Positions 1 to 11,110 of a stretch of 64,000 bases of DNA are shown here, piece after piece. A program made the position numbers and the translations under genes. This stretch comes from Tanypteryx hageni (lineage: Eukaryota > Arthropoda > Insecta > Odonata > Petaluridae): contig CM054118.1 of NCBI GenBank assembly GCA_028673005.1, forward strand, positions 89,132,858 through 89,196,857. The letters run 5' to 3'. Below the pieces are notes generated by a model. The model ran no database searches. It was given only the letters and a program-made list of their open reading frames with translations, and was not told the origin of the DNA. How positions within the stretch are numbered: the first letter of the stretch is position 1; each line of letters begins with the position of its first letter.

Positions 1-716
1 CGCGCTTCACTTTTCTATGTTGATCTTCACTTGTCAAATTGAGGAAAAACTACACGCACTAAACAATTTTCAAGGTATGATGGGATTTTCTTGATAAAGG
101 TATAAGGATAAGAATAGTAATATCGTAAATAACTAACAATAAGTTACATTTATATGTTTGAAGGGACACCAATGCAAAGGAATTAATTTTACTAAGTTTC
201 ATATTTTAAAGCTATTAAAAACAATGCAAAAAGTTTCCTTCAGAAAAGTTCATGATTTTAAATTCTAATTTCACCAATTAATTAACTATTAACTATACCA
301 TTAAATAAAGTTTAAGAAGCACCTTATATCACATTACTTCGGTAAAATACCCTATTTAAAAGCGGCAAATAACTTCGAATTATATCATCACATCTTTCTA
401 TTAATCAAATTTTCAGCAAGAAATCAGTAAATAACAAATGTAACATTCATCACTTTTTACGTACTTCAATGTAATACATAATAATTATCGTCATATTTAT
501 TCGATAAAACAAATTATCCTCAACAATGTGAATAAAAAACGTACTTACTGAGTTCTAACTACTCCGATACAATAAAAGTTATTTTCCTAACTTAACCGAT
601 TCTTTAAACGTGTTCATCATCATAATAAACAAAAAGAAAACGCAATTATTAGCGGTTGTATGCTAGTTCGCTTTTCTTCCACACCTTAGAAACTGCGCTG
701 CAGTCGAGCGTCTCTG
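1..716. other. AT-rich flank, no gene seen
   Basis: AT-rich sequence with no sustained open frame, no RNA-gene signature and no terminal inverted repeat that I could pair. Confidence 0.5.
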
Positions 717-830
717 ATTGGCTTGTAGTCAGCCAATGAAAGCGCTTCCAAGCGTGACAGAAATATAGACATAGAGAGAAAGGAGTTTATTATATAAGAT
801 TCCCAGAATATTTCAGCTCTATTCTTCTAG
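717..830 (+). promoter_or_regulatory. Promoter-like block: inverted CCAAT pair plus TATA
   Basis: An ATTGG at 717-721 and a CCAAT at 733-737 form an inverted pair, followed by TATATAAG at 791-798. The spacing (about 55 bp from CCAAT to TATA) resembles a polymerase II core promoter, with a start expected near 820-830. No open frame or recognisable RNA follows, so it may serve an unseen exon, an element, or be chance in AT-rich DNA. Confidence 0.2.
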
Positions 831-1764
831 CTTTCCATGCTTTTCACCGTTACGAGCACCAAATTTAGAAGTCGTATTTCTGATTTTAAGCATATGAAAA
901 GAGCACCGTCATACTGCTGGCGAGCACCAGTTTGGGATCTCCGGTTTACCCTTTACCTCAAAATATCATTTTAAGCAAGTGCACGTCGGATGGATGCGTA
1001 AAAGTTACAAGTTTATTACAAACAGGAGTATGAACCAAAATTCAGGAAGAATCTCTCTGCTATTGAAGACAGCGATAAACTTTGACGACAACCGCTACAC
1101 TCAATGGTAAACTCTCTCAACTGAATAATCGAGTCAGGAAATGAGTGCGTCGCAAAGACGACACACCATATTGAGTCATATGTCTGAAGGATTTCCCAGT
1201 CTTTTCTTATTTCCCTCCATGTGCAAACAACGCTCCTTCCCGACCCTGAATTTCTTTCCCACTCGAGGGGAATTGTTTCGAGGTGACGCGGACCCGTTAA
1301 TTAAGAAGGAAAGAGGGAAGAAGCACACGTTCACACACTCCAAGGCTCACTACACTGTTAGTAAGAGTGGTGCAGTGGAACTTCCATAAGCCAAACCTCA
1401 AGAGAAACAAAAAAATATTCGAGCTGTATAAAATTCGACTTATGGAAGTACGTTTTTCTCATGAGGAGTTTTCTCGGTAAAATTAATTCACTTCGGGTTA
1501 TGGAAAATTTGAGTTTAAGACATTCGAGTTATGGAAGTTCCACTTTGCGAGTGAATGCTAGGATTGTCTCTTGGTGTCATGTGAGCAACTTTTTATCAAA
1601 CAATCATCTTACTAAAAATAAATTCAAGTCGAGTTATTTATTTATATTTATGAAAAAACCTTTCACGTCACCTTCAAGCAAACCCCACTCTCCCCTCCTC
1701 CCTCACTTAACTTTTCTCTTCTCCCCCCCGCTCAACCCCTCCGCTCTCACCTCCGCTCTCTTAA
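831..1764. other. Non-coding, CT-rich tract at its end
   Basis: No protein of a known family is seen in six frames. The stretch 1677-1757 is a pyrimidine-rich low-complexity tract immediately before the first R1 copy. Confidence 0.4.
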
Positions 1765-2315
1765 ACAATGGATTATATAGAAAAATGTTTCAAACAAAGG
1801 TTGTAGAAAATCAAATTTGCTAAAACATTTATTCGAGTACATTTTTACATTTATCAAATATTAAAGCAAATATTTCAAAATAATATTTATAATAATCGTC
1901 TTTATTGAGGGCGGTATTTGGACAATCATGTCCATTCTTACATATAACCCTGACGAACACAAACACCCATGTCCGAGGCGGGATTCGAACCCGCGACCCT
2001 ACTATCCGTTGGCAGATACTCGAACCGTCTACCAAGGCCGACAATAAATAACGGATGTGACAAGAGTAAACACCCACTTCCGGTTGACCGATTATTACCA
2101 AAAACTAATCAGTTCTTCTGACTTTTATAAAAATGTTAAATATAAAATTTCGCCTTGACCTGATTAATAGTTGTTGAGTTCGAGCACCCACGAAAAGCTA
2201 TCACAAACTCGCACGCACAGACACATAGATACACAGACATCATCGGGAAAATGGTCAAAACGTGTTCAGGGGGCCTCAAAACGTGTATTTCCGTTAAAAT
2301 CTCGAAGTCGATTTT
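1765..2315 (-). mobile_element. R1 MITE copy A (minus strand, end lost)
   Basis: This is the reverse complement of the repeat seen at 2316-3093 and 7900-8602. Shared landmarks include the block CCACTTCCGGTTGACCGAT, the 'ATCACAAACTCGCACGCACAG' equivalent and the AAACAATG end. The copy is interrupted by a tRNA-derived SINE (about 1900-2043). Its outer terminal repeat is missing: at 2316 it runs straight into copy B in the opposite orientation. Confidence 0.75.
1900..2043 (-). mobile_element. tRNA-derived SINE inside R1 copy A
   Basis: On the minus strand this contains a perfect polymerase III B box, GGTTCGAATCC, in a T-arm context (CGCGGGTTCGAATCCCGC). An A-box-like TTGGTAGACGGTTCGAG lies about 45 bases upstream, a tRNA-like 5' half. 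A tRNA-unrelated stretch of about 60 bases follows. The acceptor ends do not pair, so it is not a functional tRNA gene. It splits R1 copy A near an AATAA motif present on both sides, which may be its target duplication. Confidence 0.65.
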
Positions 2316-3093
2316 TACTTTCTCCATATACGTAGTAAAGGGAAAGTATTGTATTCATGAAAAAAATCTAATTCGAGATTTCAACGGAAATTCATGTTTT
2401 GAGGTCCCCTGAACACGTTTTGACCATTTTCTCGACGATGTCTGTGTGTGTGTGTGTGTTAGTGTGTATGTGATAGCTTTTTGTGGGCGCTCTAACTCAA
2501 AAACTATTAATCAGGTCAACACGAAATTTTATATTTAACATTTTTATAAAAGTCACAATAAATTATTAGCTTTGGTAAAAATCGGTCAACCAGAAGAGGG
2601 TGTTTACTCATGTCACTTATCCGTTGTTTTGAAATATTTGATTTAATATTTGATAAATGTAAAAATGTATTAGAATAAAAGTTGTAGGAAATTCAATTTC
2701 CTACAACCTTTGTTTGAAATAATTTTCCATATAATGCATTGTTTAAGAGATATCTTAAAAACAAAATTATTTAGCTGCCACCACCACGCCACCTACCGAC
2801 GACTATTGTAACATTTGACGCTTAGTTACAATCTTAATAACGCTCCGTTTTATTTTCTTAATTGTTCGAGCTTTGTGGCTATATATCCAATATCAGAAGG
2901 CTATGGTCTTAGTTTATTTCTGTTCTTGGTCAAGTCTAAAATTTTCTCGCAGTTTATTAAAATATTTATTATTATGTAACCTATTTGGAATTTTTAGAAA
3001 TATTTCAGATATGGAGAAAATCATGTGGTGGCCACATCAGATTTTTTTCATGAAAACAATACTTTCCCCTATACTACGTATATGGAGAAAGTA
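2316..3093 (+). mobile_element. R1 MITE copy B, both termini present
   Basis: Full-length member of family R1. It is bounded by inverted repeats of about 50 bp: ACTTTCTCCATATACGTAG at the left and its complement CTACGTATATGGAGAAAGT at the right. Both ends abut TA, the target duplication expected of Tc1/mariner-superfamily elements. It has no coding capacity, so it would move only in trans. At 778 bp it is the reference copy for this window. Confidence 0.8.
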
Positions 3094-3568
3094 GAAACGA
3101 AAACAAAAACTAATTTTAAATAAAGAACGGTTACAACATTTTTGTCGCGTTTTATTTCATAAACGCGCTTATTGCTCTGTCTGTGCGATAAATTATATTA
3201 TAATAGCAAGTAAACTATAAGAGATAGAAGTCTCAAATTTGCATGTGATATACTATGATGCCATTTATCGTGCTGACAAAGCATTTTTTTGTAGAAATCG
3301 GTGGGCATAAGGTGATGCCTTTGAAATTTTCAAGTTTAGTTACTGATCAAATGGTTCGAGATAGACAGAAGCGAAGATTATTCACTATTTGTGTGAACTT
3401 TAATGTCATCTTGAACACTGCAGAATAATTATTGTTGAGTAATCGTGGAGCATCAGTAGGACACTCTTATTTAGTGTTGTAGTATGTTAATGTCATTAGC
3501 CAATAGTCATTAGATTAGAAACCTAACTTGTGTAAGAGTAGGAATATACTTTACACGCACGAATATTT

Positions 3569-3572
<4 letters not shown>
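3094..3572. other. No feature seen
   Basis: Non-coding AT-rich DNA between R1 copy B and the TA microsatellites; no repeat partner found in the window. Confidence 0.4.
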
Positions 3573-3619
<47 letters not shown>

Positions 3620-3693
3620 CTAAAGGAAAAGAAAAGATAGTGATGAGGGTGGCAACAAGGTGCTGAGGGAAGCCCAGCGGACACTCACCAAGT

Positions 3694-3739
<46 letters not shown>

Positions 3740-3761
3740 TATATAGACACTAAATAAATAA

Positions 3762-3823
<62 letters not shown>
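3573..3823. repeat. Compound (TA)n microsatellite in three blocks
   Basis: Three long alternating TA runs (about 3573-3615, 3695-3745 and 3768-3821). They are separated by an 80-bp GA-rich non-repetitive block and a short AAATAAATA spacer. Open frames here merely encode Tyr-Ile repeats. Confidence 0.95.
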
Positions 3824-3828
<5 letters not shown>

Positions 3829-4085
3829 CGTAAAAAACTAAGTTTAGAAAGAATTATAAGTTCACAATTCTAAACACAGGAAACTCTCGTCATTCGCCGG
3901 CTCTTCATTCGCAGTTTCGGTTATTCGCGGGCTGAAATCTGTCTAAAGCCATTACTACTATTAATGCTATAAATTTTGAATGGAAAATGAATTTCATATG
4001 CAAACAACAACAGATACATCAAAACATTCAGAATATTGGCTTCTTTCATTATCTATCTTTAATCACATATGTATATTGAAATATA
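3824..4085. other. Possible pogo-type terminus, otherwise nothing
   Basis: Around 3896-3945 the motif ATTCGC recurs three times (CATTCGCCGG, CATTCGCAG, TATTCGCGGG). That style is typical of pogo-superfamily terminal repeats, but no partner end was found, so this is a weak call. Confidence 0.3.
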
Positions 4086-5551
4086 CAGTAGGGCGTCGAT
4101 TATCCGAAGTCCGATTATCCGTGGTCGTGGGCGGAGAGTCGAGTTATTTCCACGTTTACATTGTTTGGGTCTGATCATATATATAAATTCACTCTCCCAT
4201 TAAAGCAAGAGTTAGAAGATGGAGGTGTTTTGTGGTATTTCGTGTTGTGAAAAGTTTCCGGTCTTTTGGAATTTTCAGAGGGAAATTAATAATTTTTTTG
4301 TTTTCCAAGCAAGATATATTTAACTCGAAAAATTTTCTCTGTCGAAGTTATTGTATACCCTTTAAAATGCCGAGCAAACTAATACTGGTGGTTTTAACGG
4401 TTGAAAGGAAATGTAAAACAAAATACGCGAATAAGGTGAAAGTGTTTCAAGCTTAGAGGACAAATTCGGAATTGGCCAACAAACTGTGTGGGATATTCTC
4501 AAATTCAGGTCGAAACTTGAAGAATTTATTTCCGATTGTGAAACATTTTCCGGATCGTCTCAAAGAAAATCAATGAAATGTGCGACACACGAGGAACTTG
4601 ATTTGTTAACGATTAAAGTGGTTCCACCAACGAAGAGCAGAAGGAACTCCAATATCGAGGCCGATGATTTTGAATCAGGAAAAATATTATTTCGAAAAAT
4701 TAGAGATTACTGGGACGTTTGAATTTTCTTCCGGTTGGTTAGAACGGTTTAAAGAGAGGCATGGCATAATAGAGCTACATACTCAGCGTGAACAACTCAG
4801 TGCCGATAACGTTGGAGCTACAGTGTTCTGTGACGAGTGGGAAAGACTAACCGAGGAGAAGGGTCTTGTTCCGGACCAGATCTACAACACTGATGAGAGG
4901 GGACTTTATTGGCGAGCGATGCCCACTCGAACGTTAGCGTCCGTCCAGGAAACGTAATTGACACTGAAGAAGTCCCTCCATTAATTGTTAAATCGTTGAA
5001 AGAGGTCGAGGGATTCCTAGATATGGACGAAGAAAATGTCAATGAATGGTTTAAGCTCGATGAAAACGACCCTGGGTATAAAAGAATGACGGATGGCGAT
5101 TTGATCCAAAGTGTACTAGAGCCGACGGCTGTTCCGAGCAATTCTACAGAAGCAGAGGAAGGAGAGGATGACGAAGAGATGCAATCATCCTATAACGTAA
5201 GCTGTAAAGAGTCACTCTCAGCTGCAGAGACATTATTCCAGTTCGTGGAAAATCAAGACGACGTTGCCTATGTTGACTTGTTACAAGTTCGTGGATACAT
5301 AAGAAAAATCAAAAACAAAATAAGCAAACAAAAAATTACGGACTTTTTGAAAAAAGTGACCTATTTTAAAATAGTAAATCATTTAATTTTTATTTTTACA
5401 TATAACGTTCTTGCATGTGTAATTTTGTTTTAATTATGTATTATATTAATGTAAAAATAATTATAAAAAACACATTGTTTGGATTATCCGTGTTTTTTCA
5501 TTATCCGGGTATCGGTTCCCCCAATTACCATGGATAATCGGCGCTCTACTG
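4086..5551 (+). mobile_element. Jerky/Tigger-type pogo element, decayed
   Basis: Terminal inverted repeats are CAGTAGGGCGTCGATTATCC at the left and the complement of CAGTAGAGCGCCGATTATCC at the right, each flanked by TA (4084-4085 and 5552-5553). The TIR style and TA duplication are those of the pogo superfamily. At 1466 bp it is shorter than expected for an intact element because the middle of the transposase is deleted. Confidence 0.85.
4367..5433 (+). pseudogene. Jerky/Tigger-like transposase pseudogene
   Basis: The broken reading frame begins at the ATG at 4367. Frame changes occur near 4450 (a TAG interrupts an N-terminal HTH-like start), near 4715 and near 4950. Recognisable pieces in order are the psq-type HTH (LEDKFGIGQQTVWDILK), the CENP-B-type second HTH (GWLERFKERHGI), the start of the DDE domain (IYNTDERGLYWRAMPTRTLA, carrying the first catalytic Asp), and then an acidic C-terminal tail ending KITDFLKK. 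The DDE core with the second and third acidic residues is deleted between about 4950 and 4960. It cannot be active. Confidence 0.8.
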
Positions 5552-5553
5552 TA

Positions 5554-6140
5554 TTGTTATCAGTTTAATTTTGGGAAGATTTTAAATCAAATCTTAGTCC
5601 AAATTTGTTTGCCTTGGGTTTTCCCCCACCTTTTTCATTTTGGCTCAAACATTTTAATAAATTTTGACTGGAAAACAATTTCCATTTATAAACAACAAAA
5701 ATATAATAAAAAATGCATAGATTAAATAAGTGAAACTGCCAAAACGTATTCTGCTTTCGTAGAAAATGTACTCAATATCTTCAATAAATTCAGCAAATTA
5801 AATCTCTATATCTCTAAGCGCAGTGTCAATGTATAATATTTGTTTGGCGTTATAGTGGAACTCGATAATAGTGGAACGACATATGGACGCGTCTTCATCC
5901 TTCCGTCTGCATGTTTTAATCTCCGAAACTACGGGGCGGATGTTCATGACATTTGTTATTTAGGACTTTTGGGGCACAGAAAATAAGAAAATGATATAAA
6001 TGTTCAGATAGGCTTATCAGAGGTGCCACTTTAATGGTGACAAAAATGAATTTTCAGTCATATCTCTTGAAATATTACTTATATGAAAAAGACTTCAAAC
6101 GAGATTTGTAGAACTAGTCAAATAGAATGTTTGTTCGATA
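5554..6140. other. No gene seen
   Basis: Non-coding DNA. The words AGTGGAACTCG and AGTGGAACGAC at 5852-5880 look like part of a pogo-type terminus, but no partner is evident. Confidence 0.35.
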
Positions 6141-6792
6141 TGTTACGGTAAAGTTACGTAATCGGGAAATGTGTACATTTATCGGTAAATGTGAACATTT
6201 ACCACCAAGCTCGGTAAATGCAAGTTTAAGTTTCCAGAAATACGTATTATCCGTACATTTCCCGGTAAACGTGCACTTTTACCGATGTGCCTTGGTAAAT
6301 GTGGAAACAAGTAAGAATGAGAAATGCTACACTTTAATAATTACGTTAATTTATAACAAAAATCATCGAGGGTTCGGCTCCACTGGTATATATTAAGATG
6401 AACGCTTCCCAAGCCGAGGTGGAACACTGTGAACGTGAGGAGGAACCAAAAACACTTCGACTAACCTACCCAACCCGGTGGGACCGAGTAAAATATACCT
6501 TCATGTTCAAATTTAGTTTAGTTGTGCACATTCACCATGATATTAACACATTTACCGGTCAAGACACATTTACCGTGCTTCTAAACTGCAACAGATGTTC
6601 GCGACGCCGCCAAGTTGTGGCCTGTGTTGCGATGTTTATCTACATGTACCGGTGTCTCTAGGTAAATGTGTACATTTCCCCAATCCAATCGGTATAAGTA
6701 TGTTATACTTGCATTTACCGAACTTGGTGGTAGATGTGCACATTAACCAGGAAATGTACACATTTACCGGACTACGCACATTTACCGTGACA
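6141..6792. mobile_element. MITE with ~90-bp TIRs rich in GGTAAATGTG palindromes
   Basis: The left end (TGTTACGG onward) and the reversed right end (TGTCACGG onward) match over about 90 bp, including the block ACCACCAAGCTCGGTAAATG and its complement. GATA sits outside both ends (6137-6140 and 6793-6796) and may be the target duplication. Inside and across the arms the words GGTAAATGTG and CACATTTACC recur about a dozen times, often fused as palindromes. No protein of a known family is encoded. The superfamily is unassigned. Confidence 0.7.
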
Positions 6793-7556
6793 GATATATT
6801 ATTATCGGAGTATTCGTTTTCATGAAAGTCAAAAGAGAAGTCCTAATTCACTTAGAAGTTTTATAATTGTTTCCAACGAAAATAACCTTCTTAGCAACTG
6901 AAATAAACAAAATCTACTATAAATAAAGACGTTTAATTTCCTTTTATGCAACTACAGCATGTCGTAAATGAAAGGAAATCCACGACGAAGAAATGAACTT
7001 AAATACGTTTATTTTCTTTCCTTTTAAAGTGAAAAGAAATGGAAAATTTACGACGAAGGTATGAACGTGACCGTCAAGATTACTTACTACTGCCCATTTC
7101 AAGTGAGGCATTCAGATATACCGTTTTGCAGCGTTTACCCTTGCTTTTCGGCTCGAGGGCCACATAACTCGTTGCTGCACTCATCGCGAGCCACTTCTGC
7201 CCTTTTCGCGGGCAACAACCGGTGGGAAATGGATTTGCAGAATAATTTAAGGAAAATGAAAGGTTTAGTTGTGTGTCTATATTACCTGATTTGAAACGTA
7301 TTCATCTTTTATGGGAAAAGATGGGAAAAGACAAAATATATTGTTTATACAACTTTCTATTTTCATTTTGCTACACTGTGTCCTTGAATTATTATTAAAT
7401 TCATGGCGGGTCGGATGGAGACACTCGGCGTCCCGGATGTGGACTGCGGGCCCTGATTTGGGCATTACACTGATTGTGAGCCATTAATATTTCTCTTTTT
7501 TTCGACATGATAACATGAATCGTAAAGAATGCTTTTGGTACCTCGGTGTACTCCGA
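6793..7556. other. No gene seen; short local repeats
   Basis: Two similar blocks around 6960-7000 and 7020-7065 share GGAAA, ACGACGAAG and ATGAAC words. An 80-base GC-richer patch at 7400-7460 has no recognised identity. Confidence 0.35.
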
Positions 7557-8699
7557 CAGTGTTTCCCAAACTTTTTGACATTACGCCTCCCCCCCTTTGG
7601 TTTTCACGAAACCCTCAAGCCCCCCTCCTGTTATTTCTTTGAAATGAATGTCATCGTTTGCACGAATGCTTGAATTATTGTTTATATACAATTTATTTAG
7701 TTATAACATTTTATTTCATATTTTGTGACAGATTTATATTATTGTTTAGGATCAATTAACTCAATTTTTACCCATATACATATATGATGCATAAATATCA
7801 TGCATTGAAAAATACGCATAAAAATAAAGTATTATTTTATTGAATATTTTCAAATAAGCAGTGTCAATATTTTCACATTACATATTAAAAATTGCTTTTT
7901 ACTTTCTCCATACGTATAGGGGAAAGTATTGCTTTCATGAAAAAATCGACTTCGAGATTTCAACGGAAATACACGTTTTGAGGTCCCCTGAACACGTTTT
8001 GACCATTTTCTCGATTATGTCTGTGTGCGCGAGTGTGTATGTTATAGCTTTTTTGTGGGTGCTCTAACTCAAAAACTATTAATCAGGTCAACACGAAATT
8101 TTATATTTAACATTTTTATAAAAGTCACAAGAACTGATTAGTTTTTGGTAAAACTCCGTCAACCGGAAGTGGGTGATTACTCTTGTCACTTATCCGCTAT
8201 TTTGAAATATTTGCTTTAATATTTGATAAATGTAAGAATGTATTAGAATAAAAGTTGTATAAAATTGAATTTTATACAACCTTTGTTTGAAACATTTTCC
8301 CATATAATGCATTGTTTAAGATATATCTTATATTTTTAGCTGCCACCACCACGCCACCTACCGACGACTATTGTTAACAATTGTCGCTTAGTAACGGTCC
8401 TTTTTCTTTTCTTAATTGTTGGAGCTTTGTGGCTATATTCAATATCAAAAGGCTATGATTTGAGTTTATTTCTGTTCTTTGTAAAGTAAAATTTTCTCGC
8501 AGTTTCTTGAAATATTTATTATTATGTAACTGATTTGGAATTTTTAGAAATATTACATATATGGAGAAAGTCATGTGGTGGCCACATAAGATTTTTTCTC
8601 ATGGCCTCACGCCCCCCTGTAGGTACCTCACGCCCCCTCCCCCCTTTAAGTGCCTTATGTCTCCCCAGGTGAGCGCGCCTCCCAGTTTGGGAACCACTG
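7557..8699. mobile_element. hAT-like non-autonomous element split by R1 copy C
   Basis: The left end CAGTGTTTCCCAAACTTTTT and the right end AGTTTGGGAACCACTG are complementary and of the CAGTGGTTCCCAAACT style typical of hAT termini. Cytosine-rich patches (7590-7630 and 8608-8650) sit just inside both ends. Subtracting the R1 insertion leaves about 440 bp without coding capacity. The flanking 8-mers match poorly, so the duplication is eroded. Confidence 0.6.
7900..8602 (+). mobile_element. R1 MITE copy C, nested in a hAT-like element
   Basis: It matches R1 copy B along its length, starting at TACTTTCTCCATACG. The right terminus stops short at GATTTTTTCTCATG, so the last 40 bp or so of the terminal repeat are lost. 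Its insertion within the hAT-like MITE gives a relative age: the hAT element is older. Confidence 0.75.
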
Positions 8700-10380
8700 G
8701 ACTACACCTTTCCAATCTCGTTTATTTTTGTTACCGTCGTATTTTTTATCGCTATCAAGGTATTGTTTAAACTTCAAAATACCGTCGAAATGTTGTGAAT
8801 ATATGGGAAGATGTGACACGAATTAATAATCCCAGTCATTCATTCGAAATTAGACGAAACCGGCAACAACCTCGACGACGAAAGATTTTCGTGTAAAAAT
8901 ACGTCAGATTTTCGTGTTAAAAATGATTTGTGGACCGATTCAAAAATCTATGGGAGGGAAACAAAATTTCTTTCTGATAGTCGTTCTTTGTTTCAAGTCC
9001 CTAACTCCTACGACGATTCTAAGTAATTTTAAAATCATCATATCGCAGCGTGACGGATTTACAAAGTAAGCGCTCTATGGATATACATGTAGAAGCAGAG
9101 ATAGGCTGCAGCCGATTCGGCCCGGCTCTCGCGAGCCGATAAGTTAAAAAGTTTTAAATTCGGCGAGTCGGTTGTTGAACACATCCTGCAGCCATGGTTT
9201 TTTATATTCTCAAATAATGATTTTTTTCTGGACACATCTCTTCACAAATCGCTATCAAACATTTTTCAAAATCATCGTCGGCGAATGGGCGACCTGAGCG
9301 TGCAATTTCTCGTGCCTCGCAGAAATTGGCTCTTTGCTGACGACATTCACTCTTTTGAACCCATTCTGTTGGGATGAAAGGCCCCTTTTCTCAACTGTTC
9401 TGCCTTTGTCTTTCTCTCGCTGGTGGTCATAGGACCAAAGGATTTTAGATTATCAGTCTCATAATGCCTTCAAATATTATATTTTTTGGCACAGATACAG
9501 AATCACGGCACACAAGGCGTAGTACGTGCTTGTTGTATTAAAAAAGTATTTCTCAATGCATCCTTCCTTGAATGGCCTGTGTTATCACTCTACTTTCCTC
9601 TTCTTACATTTTTCCATTATGAGGGTTATATAATCCTAATTATAAGCAGAAGTGTTGCAGTCATGGCAATGTGTAACACACCCACGCTATAGAAAGCGCA
9701 CTACTTCAGCTGCGGTGAATATGTGCTGCGAACAACTCGCACGCAATATCACACACCAAACTATTTTCGTAAAAGCATGTGCTGTTCGTCCAACGTCTGA
9801 GGGCGCGTCAGGAAAGTTCTGCAAGCACGAAGGAGCAAGGCTGAATGCACGTTGCGAAAGTGCCATTAGGTTATCTCCCGCCAATTGTGAGACCGACAAT
9901 TAATTTTTCTTTCTCGTGCACTTAAGTGAGAGAGTGAAGAACCTTCGTTAAAGTTAGCCGCAACATAACAGATTGCTATCTGTTTACAAATAAGATACTC
10001 GCTAGGACGGTCTATTTAATAACAGACGGTCTGCTAAAATAAAAATTAGCGTCTCTGCCAAACGCCCCCTACTGTCAACCGCTTCTAGCGGCTTGCAAGG
10101 TATTAATGCAAATAGAGAGGTGGACGGAATTCGGGTGCTTAAGAGTTTTCGAAATCGCGGTTTCATTTTATGGCATCACTACGGTAACAGACGGCTAAGA
10201 GTATGTAAGCATGTATATGCGAACCCATATCATGTCGTACATACATGCGATAAATTGCCACTACAGGTTTTAATCGCATTCTTGATGTAAAAGGAATGAA
10301 TCGGCCGAGTTTACACCCTGCTTGGGCCGCACAAAATGAGTCGGCGGACCCTGTTGTGCTGTGCACCCCTGTTCTAAATC
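8700..10380. other. Intergenic, no gene seen
   Basis: No credible coding frame. Notable bits are a GC-rich palindrome CGGCTCTCGCGAGCCG near 9122-9137 and a hAT-like right terminus GTGCACCCCTG at about 10360-10370. The block at 8999-9060 also resembles 23212-23260 in intron 1 (shared AACTCCTAC and TAAGTAATTTTAA words), an old dispersed repeat. Confidence 0.4.
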
Positions 10381-11110
10381 CTAACCGCCTCGCTTCCGGC
10401 GCCCTTATTCCTCACCACTTGCTCATTCGGTGGCGTCATCCTTCCCGATGAGCCTCGCAGCGTCATCCGCTCCGTGACTATGCGTGTGACGCTTCATATC
10501 CCTCTCCGTCATTCATAGAATTCCAACGAGTGGGGTCACAGGGTGGAGGCTGCGGCGGTGAGAAAGCAGAGATGACGTCATCCGCTTCTTCCGAAGTTAC
10601 CTTACCTCTTTCGATGCTCGGAGGAAGGACTGCTCCCTCTCACTTTGCCGCCAGGTATAGGAGCTAGCGGGGCTCCACAGTTTCCCCTTCTCCCCTTCGA
10701 ATAACCTTGGCCTCTCCGCCGGAAGGGGGAGTCGGTGCTGGTGTACTCGGAGGGATACCCTCCCCCCTCCCGCCACCTTTGCTCGAACTGCCCTCTCTCT
10801 CTCTCGAACCCGATGCGCGGCGCACAAAGCTTATGTTATAGTGGAAGAGGCTGCGTCGGAGGAGAGTGAGGTTTTCGTCCGACATTCGGGACGGTTCGGG
10901 CTGCTTTCGCCCGCTGCTCCCAGTTCCCCAGACCCATCGCCCAGACTTCCTACTCCGAACCTTGGAATTTCTCTCCGTGCTCGGAAAAGAATCGTCTACT
11001 ATCATGTGTTAAGTGGTGCGGCTCTTGTGATTCCGTTATCCGGTTACACGGCGTGTTTTAACGATGGAAGGATTGTGTTGTGATGTCAGTGTGTGAATCG
11101 ATAGGGCTCG
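10381..11110 (+). promoter_or_regulatory. GC/CpG-rich block, probable promoter and 5' leader of the synthase gene
   Basis: This is the only long GC-rich, CpG-dense block upstream of the first coding exon in an otherwise AT-rich window. It includes a perfect CRE palindrome TGACGTCA at 10573-10580. The first coding exon opens at a splice acceptor (AG at 12935-12936), so at least one upstream non-coding exon must exist. Possible donors downstream are GTAAAA at 11221, GTGAGT near 11671 and GTAAGT near 12074. Open frames here on both strands are GC-driven and match nothing known. Confidence 0.4.

Noticed and set aside
1935..2035. A functional tRNA gene on the minus strand
   Set aside because: The T arm is good but the acceptor stem does not pair and a non-tRNA tail follows; it is a SINE.
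3620..3829. Tyr-Ile repeat frame
   Set aside because: Translation of (TA)n microsatellite; the same applies to the frames at 29392-29695.
10597..11083. Open frames of 76-113 codons on both strands in the GC-rich block
   Set aside because: They overlap each other, have the composition of GC-rich non-coding DNA, and match no family; the block is better read as promoter and leader.
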